64,000 nucleotides of DNA from Flavobacterium sp. 1 (GTDB lineage: Bacteria > Bacteroidota > Bacteroidia > Flavobacteriales > Flavobacteriaceae): positions 1,488,001 through 1,552,000 of the forward strand of contig NZ_PGER01000001.1 in NCBI RefSeq assembly GCF_002797935.1. Direction: 5' to 3'. Below are positions 35,860 through 46,593 of this stretch, piece after piece; within the stretch, counting starts at the first letter, position 1, and each line of letters starts with the position of its first letter. Under the pieces are notes generated by a model. That model saw nothing but the letters and a program-made list of their open reading frames with translations. It made no database searches and was not told where the DNA came from. The position numbers and the translations under genes were made by a program.

Positions 35860-37551
35860 TTAGTATCCTAAATTTTGTTTGTATAATCCCTGACTGAAAT
35901 TAATCTGTTTTAACGGAATCGGGCAATACTCTTCTTTATGTGCATCAAAAAAGGCATCTTGATAATAGCTGCGTTTTGTTTTTTCCTTATCAAAAAACGC
36001 ATTCATAACTTGATCGGTTACACCCCAGCGAACAAGATCAAAAAAGCGGTTTCCTTCCATAGCCAATTCTAAACGGCGTTCCCAGCGCAATGCTTTTCGG
36101 GCAAAATCTTTAGTCCAGCTGCAGTTAACTCCGTCAACATAAGTATTGATTTTAAAGTTCTTCACATACGGAAGCCTTCCTGTACTTTGAGACGCTCTCT
36201 CTCTAATCTGATTGATTAACGGTAAAGCTTCGGCTTGTCTTCCTAATTCAATCAAAGCTTCAGCACGCATCAAAATCACATCAGCATAACGAATTTGTAT
36301 TCTGTTTTTTGAATTTCCGTAAAATGGATCAATATTCACAACACAGCTGCAGCTTGGTGCCACATTTTCCTTTAAAGAAGCAAAATAGCCATAAGTTCCC
36401 GGAGATCTTACCCATGCTTCAACATATAAAAATTCAGGATCGTATTTGTATGGCAGACCTGGCATTGCAACCGTATGGTACAATCTAGGGTCAACCGTAT
36501 TGGCATCTATATTTTTATAATCAAAATCCTGATTATTATAAGTGTCAAATTGAGGCAAACCATCAGCACCTGTTTTAAAGGCATTTACTAAGTTTTGACT
36601 TGGCTTATGAAAATCACAGCATCCCAACCCTTGAGGAGTAGAAAGAACATCCGAAAAATTTAACCTCCCGTATAAAGTTCCGTCGTTATCTGAAAATTGA
36701 ATAGAAAAAATGGATTCAGAACCGTTTTCAAAAGTCCCAGGTAAAAAGTTATTAGCAAAATCAGGCTCCAAAGTGGCTTTTCCAATTACTTTATCTGTAG
36801 CTGCAATTACTTCTTGAAGATGCTGCGTATTGATTCCTGTAACAGCATAGGTTTCGTCCTGTGTATAAGCCTGATACAAACGGGTTTTGGCTAAGTAAGC
36901 ATAAGCGGCTTTTTGGGTGGCACGCCCAACTTGTGGCTGTGTTTCCGGCAGATCATTGGCTGCAGCCTGAAAATCTGCTGCAATTTTATTCCAAAGTTCT
37001 TCGTTCGGAAGTGCTTTGTTTGAAATCGTTTTATAATCCTCTACAGGAATATCTTCTGTAATGTATGGCACATTTCGGAACATAATTTTCAGCATAAAAT
37101 AAAAATGTCCTCTTAAAAAACGCATTTCTGCAATACGTGTTTTTTTCAGCGGATAATCCACTTCCGAAATTTGCTCCAAAGCCTTCAAAGCTTTATTAGC
37201 TCTGGAAACTCCCACATAACTGATGTACCAAAAAGAATCTAATTCACCAAAATCAGGTCTGATATTATTGGATACTTCAAAAAAGTGAAAATCCTGAATG
37301 TCATTAGTACCGCTGCCGCCTTTATAGGCATCATCAGAACGGACATTTCCAAAAGGCCACAAACTGTAAGGGGAATCATAATGATCATTCCCCAATTGTG
37401 CGTAGGCAGCATTCATAAATCCTTCTACCGATTCTGGTGTAACAATATCATCCTCAGATAATACGCCGCGCGGGTTAGTTTCCAAAAAATCAGAACAGGA
37501 AGAGATGATTCCCATCACTAAAAACCCTGCTATATATATTATTTTTTTCAT
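35860..37551 (-). CDS. SusD/RagB outer-membrane lipoprotein
   Basis: This 563-residue protein binds oligosaccharides at the outer surface and lids the SusC channel. The lipoprotein signal is MGIISSCSDFLETNPRG, then TPESVEGFMNAAYAQLGNDH, SRANKALKALEQI and MRFLRGHFYFMLKIMF (TPR core). The typical C-terminal RYADVILMRAEALIELGRQA and ERRLELAMEGNRFFDLVRWG follow. I chose ATG 37551 over an upstream frame extension that would overlap the SusC gene. The upstream partner is SusC, 22 bp away. Confidence 0.93.
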   Translation of the reverse strand: MKKIIYIAGFLVMGIISSCSDFLETNPRGVLSEDDIVTPESVEGFMNAAYAQLGNDHYDSPYSLWPFGNVRSDDAYKGGSGTNDIQDFHFFEVSNNIRPDFGELDSFWYISYVGVSRANKALKALEQISEVDYPLKKTRIAEMRFLRGHFYFMLKIMFRNVPYITEDIPVEDYKTISNKALPNEELWNKIAADFQAAANDLPETQPQVGRATQKAAYAYLAKTRLYQAYTQDETYAVTGINTQHLQEVIAATDKVIGKATLEPDFANNFLPGTFENGSESIFSIQFSDNDGTLYGRLNFSDVLSTPQGLGCCDFHKPSQNLVNAFKTGADGLPQFDTYNNQDFDYKNIDANTVDPRLYHTVAMPGLPYKYDPEFLYVEAWVRSPGTYGYFASLKENVAPSCSCVVNIDPFYGNSKNRIQIRYADVILMRAEALIELGRQAEALPLINQIRERASQSTGRLPYVKNFKINTYVDGVNCSWTKDFARKALRWERRLELAMEGNRFFDLVRWGVTDQVMNAFFDKEKTKRSYYQDAFFDAHKEEYCPIPLKQINFSQGLYKQNLGY

Positions 37552-37573
37552 GTTTTTTCGATTTAATCTTTTA

Positions 37574-40500
37574 TTATAATGTAAAATTAAGCCCAGCTGT
37601 AAAAGTCGTTGGCTGCGGATATCCAAATCCTGCATTTTCAGGATCTACGCCAGTGAAATTTTTAGCATCAAAAATTAATAAATTTTGGCCGCTGATGTAA
37701 AGTCTAAAGCTTTCGATACTCATCTTTTTCAATACATCTTTTGGCAGACTGTATCCCACTTGCAGCACACGAAGTTTAAGATAGTTTCCGTTTTCTACAT
37801 AATAAGTAGAAAATCTTGATTCAGCATTTCTGTCTACTGTTGTCAAAGCCGGAATGGTTGAATTTGAATTATCCACAGACCAGGCATTCAGCAAACGGGT
37901 TCCTTTGTTAGACCCAACATCATCAACACTCCAAAAATCAGTTTGATATTTTGTGTTATTAATTACATCAACATCACTAGCTCCTTCCCAGAAAGTGCTG
38001 AAATCGAAGTTTTTATAAGATAAGTTCAAGTTAAATCCGTATAGCAGACCTGCATTTGGATTCCCTATCCAAGTTCGGTCTTTGTCAGTAATAGTTCCAT
38101 CACCATTTAAATCTTTGTAGCGGATTCTTCCAAGACCTTTACCATCCTGATTGGCCGAGTTATCCACTTCGTCCTGACTTTTAAACAATCCGTCAGTAAC
38201 ATAACCGTACATAGAGTTAATCGGACGGCCTAAAATATTATCATCGCCACCATTTCCTCCATAATTATTTCTAACTTCATCCGGTAATGCTGTAATCTTG
38301 TTTTTGTTTGACGAAACATTAGCAGAAATATCATATTTCAAACCAAATGAAGTTTCATCGCGGTATCCTAAAGTAACTTCCCATCCCTCATTCTCCATTG
38401 AAGCTCCATTTACCCAGCGGTTTCCGCCTTCGCCAATTACTCCTAAATAAGGTGGTAAAACCAAAATATCTTCCGTTTTTTTGATGTAATAATCAACAGA
38501 TCCGCTTAATTTTTGTTTGAATAATCCAAAATCTAAACCGATGTTTGTCTGAGTAGTTGTCTCCCATTTTAAATCATCGTTTCCTGATTGTGTTGCGATA
38601 AAACCTGACGGAAGCAAACCGTTTCCGTTTCCTGCAATATCATAAGCAGTTCCAAAAGATGTTGCCCATGTTGGGCTTCCGCCTGCATAACTAGCCAAAT
38701 AAAGGCTATAAACAGCAGTATTGCTTATTTCTTGATTTCCAGTTTGTCCCCAGCCTGCTCTAAGTTTTAAATCAGAAAAAACAGGAGCATTATTTTTGAT
38801 AAAATCTTCATTACTGATTCTCCATCCCGCTGAAACCGCAGGAAAAGTTCCGTATTGATTGTTTTTACCAAAACGTGAAGAACCATCTCGACGGATTGTA
38901 GCCGAAAGCAAATAACGGTTATCAAACTCATAATCTGCTTTTCCAAAATAAGAAAGCAATGAATATAATGTCGATGTGCCGCTGGTAAACGATTCACCAG
39001 TTCCGGCATCAGGATACATATAATCTGGCGTTTCGATCAAAAAGTCATTTTTGCGCAAAGTAGTGTTATCAAAAACATCTTTGTACATCTCTGTTCCTGC
39101 CATCAGATTCAAATTGCTTTTTCCAATTTTCCAATTATAAATTGCAGTATTGCTCCATGTCCATTTATCGCTCACCGATTGGTCAATTGTAACCGATGTC
39201 TGATTGTTTTGCAAATAACCGGATTGATAGCTTCTTTGCAGCGTGCGTTTTTTATAAGAACCGTAATCGATACCAAAACTGCTCTTGATATGCAGATTTT
39301 TGATAATCTCTAAATCTGCATACATATTCCCGAAAAGACGCAGATAATCATATTTATTGTCTTTATTATATTCTAATAGACGAACTGGATTTTGTCTGTC
39401 ATTCATTCCTCCTACCGGGCCTCCCCATCCTTTTCCGTCAACAGTATGCACTGGAATAATTGGCAGAGCGCGAAGTGCAGGATCTAAAACACCTGGATCT
39501 GTAACTTCATTGGTACGATTCAGACTAAAGTTCTCGCCTATTACCAATTTTCCGTCAAAATATTTATAAGAACCGTTCATTCTGGCAGAAATTCTTTCGA
39601 AATCTGTTGTTTTTACAACACCTTCATTATCATAATAGCCCAAAGAGAAAACATAATTTCCCTTATCCGAAGCATTGGAAACTGATAAATCATAAGAACT
39701 TGCTATTCCTGTCTGTGAAATTTCATCATACCAGTCAGTGTTTGATGATTTCATTGTCTGATTAGCATCTAAATATTCAGGAACCAACACTTTGTTCAAT
39801 TGCGGCTTATTATTATTAACCGACCAATCAAATTGGTAGCGCAGGTTATTGTTATTTGGATCCAATCCGTCGTTAATATTTGCCTGCCATAAAGCCTGGC
39901 CAAATTGATTAGCATTCATCACTTCGAGTTTTCTGGCATAATCAGAAATTGAAGTATAAGTACTGAAATTGATTCTCATTTTGCCTTCTTTCCCTTTTTT
40001 GGTTGTAATGATAATCACCCCGTTTGAAGCTCGGGAACCATAAATACTGGCTGAAGAAGCATCTTTCAAAACCTGAATCGTTTCAATATCATTTGGATTC
40101 AGTTCATGCATTCCGGATTTAGTCGGCATTCCGTCAATCACATAAAGAGGGTCTGTGTTGTTTAAAGTACCAACACCGCGAATCACCACTTTTGTGTTTG
40201 ATCCGCTGGGAGAACCATCAGAAGAAATTTTCACCCCTGCAACGCGTCCCTGCAAAGCTTTAATAGGATTCGGTTCGGGCTGCTTCATGACATCTTTCAT
40301 ATTTACAATAGAAACAGCTCCAGTAATATCGGTTTTCTTTTGTTTTGAATATCCTGTTACAACAACTTCATTAAGCTGATTGTTATTTACTCTTAAACTA
40401 ATGTTCAGTATTTTTTGTCCATTGAGCGTAATCGTTTGCGGAGCAAATCCGATAAATGAAACAACAATTACAGCATCTGATTTTACTTCAGGCAATGAAA

Positions 40501-40678
40501 ATTTTCCATCAAAATCTGTTGATGCACTGGTGCTTGTTCCAGAAATAGTCACAGTCGCTCCTGGAAGAGGCAATCCGTCTTCTGACGAAATCACCGTCCC
40601 TTTAATTCCCCCATCCTGTGCTGTCATTATCAGCATCGGAAAGAAGAAAATTAGAAAATAAATAATTTTACTTTTCAT
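37574..40678 (-). CDS. SusC/RagA TonB-linked outer-membrane transporter
   Basis: The 1,034-residue TonB-dependent channel imports oligosaccharides bound by SusD. Visible are the signal peptide, a carboxypeptidase-D-like domain (GGIKGTVISSEDGLPLPGAT), the TonB-box region EVVVTGYSKQKKTDITGAVS, and the plug motif YVIDGMPTKSG with SASIYGSRASNGVIIITTKK. A full barrel ends in a C-terminal strand, FTAGLNFTL. Length is normal. It is followed by SusD, the conserved pairing, and belongs to the fructan locus. Confidence 0.95.
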   Translation of the reverse strand: MKSKIIYFLIFFFPMLIMTAQDGGIKGTVISSEDGLPLPGATVTISGTSTSASTDFDGKFSLPEVKSDAVIVVSFIGFAPQTITLNGQKILNISLRVNNNQLNEVVVTGYSKQKKTDITGAVSIVNMKDVMKQPEPNPIKALQGRVAGVKISSDGSPSGSNTKVVIRGVGTLNNTDPLYVIDGMPTKSGMHELNPNDIETIQVLKDASSASIYGSRASNGVIIITTKKGKEGKMRINFSTYTSISDYARKLEVMNANQFGQALWQANINDGLDPNNNNLRYQFDWSVNNNKPQLNKVLVPEYLDANQTMKSSNTDWYDEISQTGIASSYDLSVSNASDKGNYVFSLGYYDNEGVVKTTDFERISARMNGSYKYFDGKLVIGENFSLNRTNEVTDPGVLDPALRALPIIPVHTVDGKGWGGPVGGMNDRQNPVRLLEYNKDNKYDYLRLFGNMYADLEIIKNLHIKSSFGIDYGSYKKRTLQRSYQSGYLQNNQTSVTIDQSVSDKWTWSNTAIYNWKIGKSNLNLMAGTEMYKDVFDNTTLRKNDFLIETPDYMYPDAGTGESFTSGTSTLYSLLSYFGKADYEFDNRYLLSATIRRDGSSRFGKNNQYGTFPAVSAGWRISNEDFIKNNAPVFSDLKLRAGWGQTGNQEISNTAVYSLYLASYAGGSPTWATSFGTAYDIAGNGNGLLPSGFIATQSGNDDLKWETTTQTNIGLDFGLFKQKLSGSVDYYIKKTEDILVLPPYLGVIGEGGNRWVNGASMENEGWEVTLGYRDETSFGLKYDISANVSSNKNKITALPDEVRNNYGGNGGDDNILGRPINSMYGYVTDGLFKSQDEVDNSANQDGKGLGRIRYKDLNGDGTITDKDRTWIGNPNAGLLYGFNLNLSYKNFDFSTFWEGASDVDVINNTKYQTDFWSVDDVGSNKGTRLLNAWSVDNSNSTIPALTTVDRNAESRFSTYYVENGNYLKLRVLQVGYSLPKDVLKKMSIESFRLYISGQNLLIFDAKNFTGVDPENAGFGYPQPTTFTAGLNFTL

Positions 40679-40695
40679 GGTTTGTGGTTTTGGTT

Positions 40696-42303
40696 TTAGT
40701 TTATATTTAATTGGTTAATTACGAGATTGCTCAATTCAATTTCTTGGTTTGAAGAAACTGAAAGAGAAGTAAATGGCTGATTTGAGAAAAAGATTTCGGT
40801 AATTACTTTTTCGCCATTGTTATAAAAAAGTTCAATTGATGTTTTGTCCAAAACAATTTTAAAAGCAGCATCTTTCTGCTCTCCTTCTAAAGCTGCTTTG
40901 GTAACTGTTGAAGCAAATTTTTCAGAGAAATCAGTCTTTCCAGATTTGGAACGATCTGCAAATAAATAATGATCTGAATTATTGATTCCGAAAGTCAAGG
41001 ATTCTCCAAGTGTATTAGAAAGGATAAAAGTGTAAGTGTCCTGTTTCAGATTTTTTAAATCAAAATTGACAATTGCTTTAGTCAAATCTATCTTTCCAGC
41101 CGTTACAAAGTCTAGTTTTCCTTTTCCTTTTAATGATTTTTCTTTAATGGTTTTAGAAATATATTTATCGATTTCTTTTACGGGATTGCTTATCAAGCTG
41201 TATGCACTTCCTTTTTTTACTAATTTAATTTCGCGCGCAATAGTAGTGCTTCCTCTCCAAATAAATGTGGGCACTTGCTGTGCGTAATCCCAATTGGACA
41301 TCCATCCGATGAATAATTTTCTTCCGTCAGAATTTGGAACATTATTCCAAGTCACACCAGCATAATTATCTTTTCCATAATCCAGCCAAACCGCTTTTTC
41401 TTGTTCTGTTCTTTTTGCAAAATTAGAGTCTAAAGTAAAAGTGGTGCCGTCAAAATCCCCAATGAAATATTGAGTTCCTGAACCTCCGTTTGCACCGCCT
41501 GGATTCAAACTCTGAATTAAAACCCATTTGATTTCATTCGTTCCTTCCACTTTCATCTGAAAAAAATCAGGACATTCCCAAACTCCGCCATGAGCGCCAA
41601 TATTCTTTCCAAAATCCGACAAATATTCCCAGTTTTTAAGATTCTTGGATTTATAAAGCTGCACTCGGTCTTGTGCTGCAAGAACCATTATCCATTGTTT
41701 ATGCATTCCATCCCAACTCATTTTAGGATCACGAAAATCACGAATTCCAGGGTTTTTTATGACAGGATTTCCTTCCTCAAATTTCTGCCATGTAAAACCG
41801 TTATCGTTCGAATACGCAATATCCTGCTGTTCAAAATCAATCTTGTTGTCTTTTTCCTTTGCCATATCATGCAAAGTATAAATCGCCACAATCGGAGTCA
41901 TTTTTCCAGTTCCTAAACCTGATGTATTATTTATATCTACTGTTGCACTTCCTGAAAAAATATATTTGTCTTTATCCGGATAAATTGCAATAGGCTGTTC
42001 TTCCCATTTAATTAAATCTATGCTAATGGCGTGTCCCCAATGCATTGGTCCCCATTTATTTCCATCAGGATAATATTGATAAAGCAAATGATACTGTCCG
42101 TCAGCATAGAACATTCCATTGGGATCGTTCATCCAGCCTTTTTTTGGCGTATAGTGAAAATTTGGGCGGTACAATTGTTCCTCAACAGAAGCTGATACCG
42201 AAACAGCAGTTGTTTGTGCAGCAGCCGAATAGGGCTTACAGCTTCCAATGGAGAGCAGTACTGCACTACAAAATGCCAGCGGTAGATGTTTCTTTGATTT
42301 CAT
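40696..42303 (-). CDS. GH32 fructanase (levanase/inulinase type)
   Basis: The 535-residue exported enzyme has a lipoprotein-like signal and the complete GH32 signature. The nucleophile is in KKGWMNDPNGMFYADGQYHL, RDP in IRDFRDPKMSW, and acid/base EC in GVWECPDFFQM. The C-terminal beta-sandwich (from about 390) completes the family architecture. It would hydrolyse beta-fructosidic bonds of levan, inulin or sucrose-type substrates, likely in the periplasm. Its start overlaps the end of the MFS gene by 38 bp, so the two are co-transcribed. Confidence 0.93.
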   Translation of the reverse strand: MKSKKHLPLAFCSAVLLSIGSCKPYSAAAQTTAVSVSASVEEQLYRPNFHYTPKKGWMNDPNGMFYADGQYHLLYQYYPDGNKWGPMHWGHAISIDLIKWEEQPIAIYPDKDKYIFSGSATVDINNTSGLGTGKMTPIVAIYTLHDMAKEKDNKIDFEQQDIAYSNDNGFTWQKFEEGNPVIKNPGIRDFRDPKMSWDGMHKQWIMVLAAQDRVQLYKSKNLKNWEYLSDFGKNIGAHGGVWECPDFFQMKVEGTNEIKWVLIQSLNPGGANGGSGTQYFIGDFDGTTFTLDSNFAKRTEQEKAVWLDYGKDNYAGVTWNNVPNSDGRKLFIGWMSNWDYAQQVPTFIWRGSTTIAREIKLVKKGSAYSLISNPVKEIDKYISKTIKEKSLKGKGKLDFVTAGKIDLTKAIVNFDLKNLKQDTYTFILSNTLGESLTFGINNSDHYLFADRSKSGKTDFSEKFASTVTKAALEGEQKDAAFKIVLDKTSIELFYNNGEKVITEIFFSNQPFTSLSVSSNQEIELSNLVINQLNIN

Positions 42304-43624
42304 TTTTTTTGGTATTTTTTTTAGTTAGATTTTCACTTAATACTTCCAGAGAAATTCCTTTGGTTTCCGGCATCATAAAGATTACAAACAGCAACTGAAG
42401 CACCATCATCAAAGTAAAAATTAAGAAGACAACTTCAGGGCCGATTTCTGAAAACAGCATCGGGATTAAAGATGGAATAATCGCTGCCAGAACCCAGTGC
42501 ACTGAACTTCCAAAAGCTTGTCCTGAAGCACGAATGTGATTTGGAAAAATTTCTGAGATGAAAACCCATATAACGGCTCCCTGACCAATAGCATGCGAAG
42601 CAATGAATAAGAAAAGGAAAATAGGTACTGATAACCCTCCCCAATTGTAATAAAAAGAAGCAGAGACTAATCCCAACGAAATAATATATCCGACAGAACC
42701 AATGTACATTAACAACTTTCTTCCTAATTTGTCAATTAATGCCACACCGATTAAAGTAAATATAAGATTTGTAATCCCGATTCCAATACTGCTCAATAAA
42801 GCTGTATTTTGTCCTAAACCTGCTTCTTCAAAAATTCTTGGTGCATAATATAAAAACGCATTAATTCCCGAAAACTGATTAAAAAATGCAATAAAAAAAG
42901 CCAGCATTAATGGGAAACGGTATTTTTTCATGAAAATATTTTCATGTTTGGTAACACCATTTTCTCTCGAATCATCCATTATGTCTTTGAGGTCTGCAGA
43001 CGGATCAATTTTAAACAACACTTTGCGTGCCTCCTCATCCCGATTTTTAGATATTAACCATCTCGGACTTTCCGGAATCGTAAGTATAAAAAGAATATAG
43101 ATAATCGATGGAATAGCCTGGACTCCAATCATCCAGCGCCAAGCATTTTCTCCTATATCTTTTAAAAAGTAATTGGATATAAAGGCAATTAGGATTCCCA
43201 GTACAATATTAAACTGGTACAAAGCTACTAATCGTCCACGTTTGTCTGCTGGAGCAATTTCAGAAACATAAGCCGGAGCAGCAATGGTTGATGCACCAAC
43301 ACCTAAACCTCCTATAAATCTGAAAAATGCAAAAACATAAGGATCATCTGCAAAAGAAGCACCTATGGCCGAAACAAAATATAAAATTCCGATCCACAAC
43401 AGTGTTTTTTTGCGTCCTATTTTATTAGTTGGAATTCCTCCAAAAATAGCACCTACAACTGTTCCCCATAGTGCCATTGCCATAACAACAGATCCATGAA
43501 AAGCATCAGATGATTGCCAAAGAAGCTGTAATTGTTTATCAGCTCCAGAAATAACTACGGTATCAAAACCGAAAAGAAAACCTGCCAGTGCAGCAGTAAC
43601 AGACCAAAGTAATATCTTGTTCAT
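42266..43624 (-). CDS. MFS sugar porter (fructose permease)
   Basis: The 452-residue inner-membrane protein has twelve hydrophobic segments and sugar-porter motifs. These are GFLFGFDTVVISGA in TM1, RKKTLLWIG after TM2 (NKIGRKK loop), GGLGVGASTIAAPAYVSEIAPA, PESPRWLISK before the central loop, and FNQFSGINAFLYYAPRIFEE. Context within a fructan locus makes fructose the likely substrate, parallel to BT1758. It is the first gene after the sensor, across a 230-bp gap. Confidence 0.92.
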   Translation of the reverse strand: MNKILLWSVTAALAGFLFGFDTVVISGADKQLQLLWQSSDAFHGSVVMAMALWGTVVGAIFGGIPTNKIGRKKTLLWIGILYFVSAIGASFADDPYVFAFFRFIGGLGVGASTIAAPAYVSEIAPADKRGRLVALYQFNIVLGILIAFISNYFLKDIGENAWRWMIGVQAIPSIIYILFILTIPESPRWLISKNRDEEARKVLFKIDPSADLKDIMDDSRENGVTKHENIFMKKYRFPLMLAFFIAFFNQFSGINAFLYYAPRIFEEAGLGQNTALLSSIGIGITNLIFTLIGVALIDKLGRKLLMYIGSVGYIISLGLVSASFYYNWGGLSVPIFLFLFIASHAIGQGAVIWVFISEIFPNHIRASGQAFGSSVHWVLAAIIPSLIPMLFSEIGPEVVFLIFTLMMVLQLLFVIFMMPETKGISLEVLSENLTKKNTKKNEIKETSTAGIL

Positions 43625-43811
43625 TGTAGATGTATTAAAAACTTATTGCTAAGATATCCGCAAAAAAAACAACTTATTTTTAATGATGTTACAATTTAAT
43701 TGTTCAATTACTGAGAGTCTGACAATTATAACTCAAAGCCTTTATCTACAAGGGATTACAGAAATTAAAAAATATTTACGAAAACCTTGTAGTTTCGATT
43801 TTGTTACATAA

Positions 43812-43850
43812 GGTTTAAAATTGATACCTGATTTGCATCAATTTTAAACC
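43812..43850 (-). terminator. Terminator of the hybrid sensor gene
   Basis: A perfect 14-bp stem, GGTTTAAAATTGAT (43812-43825) with ATCAATTTTAAACC (43837-43850), follows the sensor stop at 43855 on the minus strand. The remaining gap to the MFS gene is open and probably holds the regulated promoter; no clear consensus box is seen. Confidence 0.65.
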
Positions 43851-43854
43851 AATA

Positions 43855-46593
43855 TCAATTTGAAAATTTATATTCCTTTGGTGAAATTCCAAATTTATTC
43901 TTAAAAGCTGTAGAAAAGTAGTTTGGAGAAGAGAATCCAAGTGAGTATGCAATTTCAGAAATATTCATATCATTTGACTTTAAAAGCTCTGCAGCTTTCT
44001 CCAATTTTACATTATTAATATGATCACTGATATTAATTCCGATAATCGCTTTTACCTTTCGATATAACTGAACTCTGGAAACACTTAGTTTATCGGCTAA
44101 ATCTTCAACAGAGAATTTAGGATCATCAACATTCAATTTAATGATATCGTTCATTTTGGTAATGAAAGATTGCTCCTGATTGCCAAATTTTGATTCAGGT
44201 TCAATGCGGTAAATATTATTAGTATAGTAATAACGAAGTTTTTCCCTGTTGAAAAGCAAACCGGAGATAGATTGTTTTAAAATCGAAAGGCTAAAAGGTT
44301 TCGTAAGATATTGATCCACACCACTCTGTAATCCTTTTAAAACAGATTCCTTGTTGCTTTGTGCCGTTAGAATAATAATTGGAATGTGTGAAGTACGCAG
44401 ATCTTTCTTCAGTTCTTTGCTAATTTCATAGCCATCTTTATCAACTAAATTAATGTCGCAAATGATGATATCCGGAATAATTTCCATTGCTTTTTCAATA
44501 GCATCGCTTCCGTCTGAGGTATGAACTACATATTCGTTAGCTAATTTAGCTTTCAGAAATGTAACCAAATCGATGTTATCTTCAATAACCAAAAGAGAAT
44601 ATTTTTCTGATTCAGAAATTACATGTACCTGTCTACTATCAGATTCTATATCTAAATTATCAGTTATCAAATTCGGAGCAATGCTTATGTTTTCGGCTCT
44701 ATTTATGATTTCAGACGGCTGCAGATGACTGTTCCCTTTTAATAAAGTAATCACAAACTCACTTCCCTGCTTGGATTTTAATTCAATAGTCCCTTTATGC
44801 AAGAGCACGAATTCTTTTGACAAATGAAGTCCGATTCCTGAACTGTTTTTATTATTATTTGAAGCTCTGAAAAATGGATTAAAAACATTAGACAATTCAT
44901 CTTCAGGGATTCCAATTCCAGAATCCTTAAAACTTATTTTAACTGTTTTACCCTGATTTTCAATAATGAAAATATTTATTTTTCCATTGTCAGGTGTAAA
45001 TTTAAAGGCGTTGGAAAGCAAATTAAAATAAACTTTATCCATTAATCCTCTGTCAATAAATAACTCCAGATTTTTATTTTTACAAGTAAGCTGAAAATCA
45101 ATATTCCTGCGGGCAGCTTCACCTTTAAAGTTTCTCATTACTTCGTTTGTAAAATCATAAATTTTGGTATTTGAGGCTCTTAAGGTAAATTTTCGCTCTT
45201 CAATTTTCCTAAAATCCAGCAACTGATTTATTAATCGTAACAATCTGTTAGAATTTTTATGGATCAGTTTTATTTCTTCAATAAGAACAGTTCCTTTAAT
45301 TTTTTCATTTTCAATTAAAGATTCCACATAACTCATAATCAAAGTTATAGGAGTTTTAAATTCGTGCGAAAGTCCGGTAAAAAAATTCAATTTGGCCTCA
45401 TTGCTTCTCTCGGCAATTTTAGCCATTTCCTGAATTTCATGATTCTGGTCAATTACTGTCTGATTGATTCTTTCAAGCTGTTTTTTCTTTCTTGAAATAG
45501 AAATAGTCGAATAAATACTGTAAATAGTCAAACTCAAAATAATCACTAAGAAAAAACTCAACAGCCGAACCAGGTTGTTCTGCGAGGCATATTCTCTTTC
45601 CTGTACTTTTATTGCTCCTTGTTGTGACTCAATAACCACTTGCTGCTGATCGACCTTATCCATTTGATTTTCGATAATTTCTGCATTATTCTGGTCGATA
45701 ATAATGGTATTCAGGATGTTATTTTTGGAAATTGGTTCTTTATTATACATTTTCAACGCCAGTTTCAATGCTTCATTTCCTCCGGTTGGATATAAAATGG
45801 TTGCGTCTAAAACCCCGTTTTTTACTAATTCGATACCACCATTAACGGTATTTAATCCATCAACACCAATAAATTTAATTTTCTTTTCTAGTCCTACTGT
45901 TTTGGCAGTTTCCCAAGCACTCAATGCCATGCGGTCGTTATGAGCAAAAATGTATTCAACGTCAGGATTTTGTAAAAGAATTGTTTTCAAAGGTGCTTTG
46001 ACCGACTCCCCTTCCCAATCGCCATGAATGGTATTTCTGACTTTAAAACGCTTGTTTTCATTAATGATCTGGTCAAAACCAAGACTGCGCTCATATGCCG
46101 GCGATGAGCCATTTGCTCCGGTAATTTCAATAATTTTACCGGAACCTTTACTGTGCGAAATAATATATCGGGAGGCAATTCTGCCAATTTCAATATTATC
46201 GGCTCCAAGATAGGCGGTGTAGTTTTCGCCATCAATTTTTCTGTCTACCACAAGAACCGGGATTCCTGCTTTTAATGATTTTTCGACAACTGCCGTCAAG
46301 GGTTTTGATTGAATCGGAGATACAATTATAATATCGGCTTTGTTCGCTATAAACCTTTCGATATCCTCTATTTGTTTCTCGATATTATTGTTGGCATCGC
46401 TAATTTTTAAATCGACTCCAGGCCGTAAAGAAGCTTCAATTTTCATGGAATTGTTCATCTGTTTACGCCAGTCATCAGTTGTCATAGCTTGAGAAAAACC
46501 AACTTCGATTTTGTCTCCTTGTTTTTCTTTACAGGAAACCAAACTTAATGATGCTAAAAAAAGCAGCAAAATATATTTTACAAATTGATACAT
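43855..46593 (-). CDS. Hybrid two-component sensor with periplasmic sugar-binding domain
   Basis: The 912-residue HTCS senses a sugar in the periplasm and acts as its own transcription factor. Domains: lipoprotein-like signal (LSLVSC); periplasmic-binding-protein domain (about 27-310; IIVSPIQSKPLTAVVEKSLK, DGLNTVNGGIELVKNGVL); membrane helix (about 343-362); HisKA with His410 in FTGLSHEFKTPITLI; HATPase. A receiver domain follows (about 650-765; IIICDINLVDKDGYE, AQSNKESVLKG, YLTKPF), then an AraC helix-turn-helix (about 815-912). The arrangement matches the fructose-responsive BT1754 type, so a fructan signal is likely. Confidence 0.93.
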   Translation of the reverse strand: MYQFVKYILLLFLASLSLVSCKEKQGDKIEVGFSQAMTTDDWRKQMNNSMKIEASLRPGVDLKISDANNNIEKQIEDIERFIANKADIIIVSPIQSKPLTAVVEKSLKAGIPVLVVDRKIDGENYTAYLGADNIEIGRIASRYIISHSKGSGKIIEITGANGSSPAYERSLGFDQIINENKRFKVRNTIHGDWEGESVKAPLKTILLQNPDVEYIFAHNDRMALSAWETAKTVGLEKKIKFIGVDGLNTVNGGIELVKNGVLDATILYPTGGNEALKLALKMYNKEPISKNNILNTIIIDQNNAEIIENQMDKVDQQQVVIESQQGAIKVQEREYASQNNLVRLLSFFLVIILSLTIYSIYSTISISRKKKQLERINQTVIDQNHEIQEMAKIAERSNEAKLNFFTGLSHEFKTPITLIMSYVESLIENEKIKGTVLIEEIKLIHKNSNRLLRLINQLLDFRKIEERKFTLRASNTKIYDFTNEVMRNFKGEAARRNIDFQLTCKNKNLELFIDRGLMDKVYFNLLSNAFKFTPDNGKINIFIIENQGKTVKISFKDSGIGIPEDELSNVFNPFFRASNNNKNSSGIGLHLSKEFVLLHKGTIELKSKQGSEFVITLLKGNSHLQPSEIINRAENISIAPNLITDNLDIESDSRQVHVISESEKYSLLVIEDNIDLVTFLKAKLANEYVVHTSDGSDAIEKAMEIIPDIIICDINLVDKDGYEISKELKKDLRTSHIPIIILTAQSNKESVLKGLQSGVDQYLTKPFSLSILKQSISGLLFNREKLRYYYTNNIYRIEPESKFGNQEQSFITKMNDIIKLNVDDPKFSVEDLADKLSVSRVQLYRKVKAIIGINISDHINNVKLEKAAELLKSNDMNISEIAYSLGFSSPNYFSTAFKNKFGISPKEYKFSN

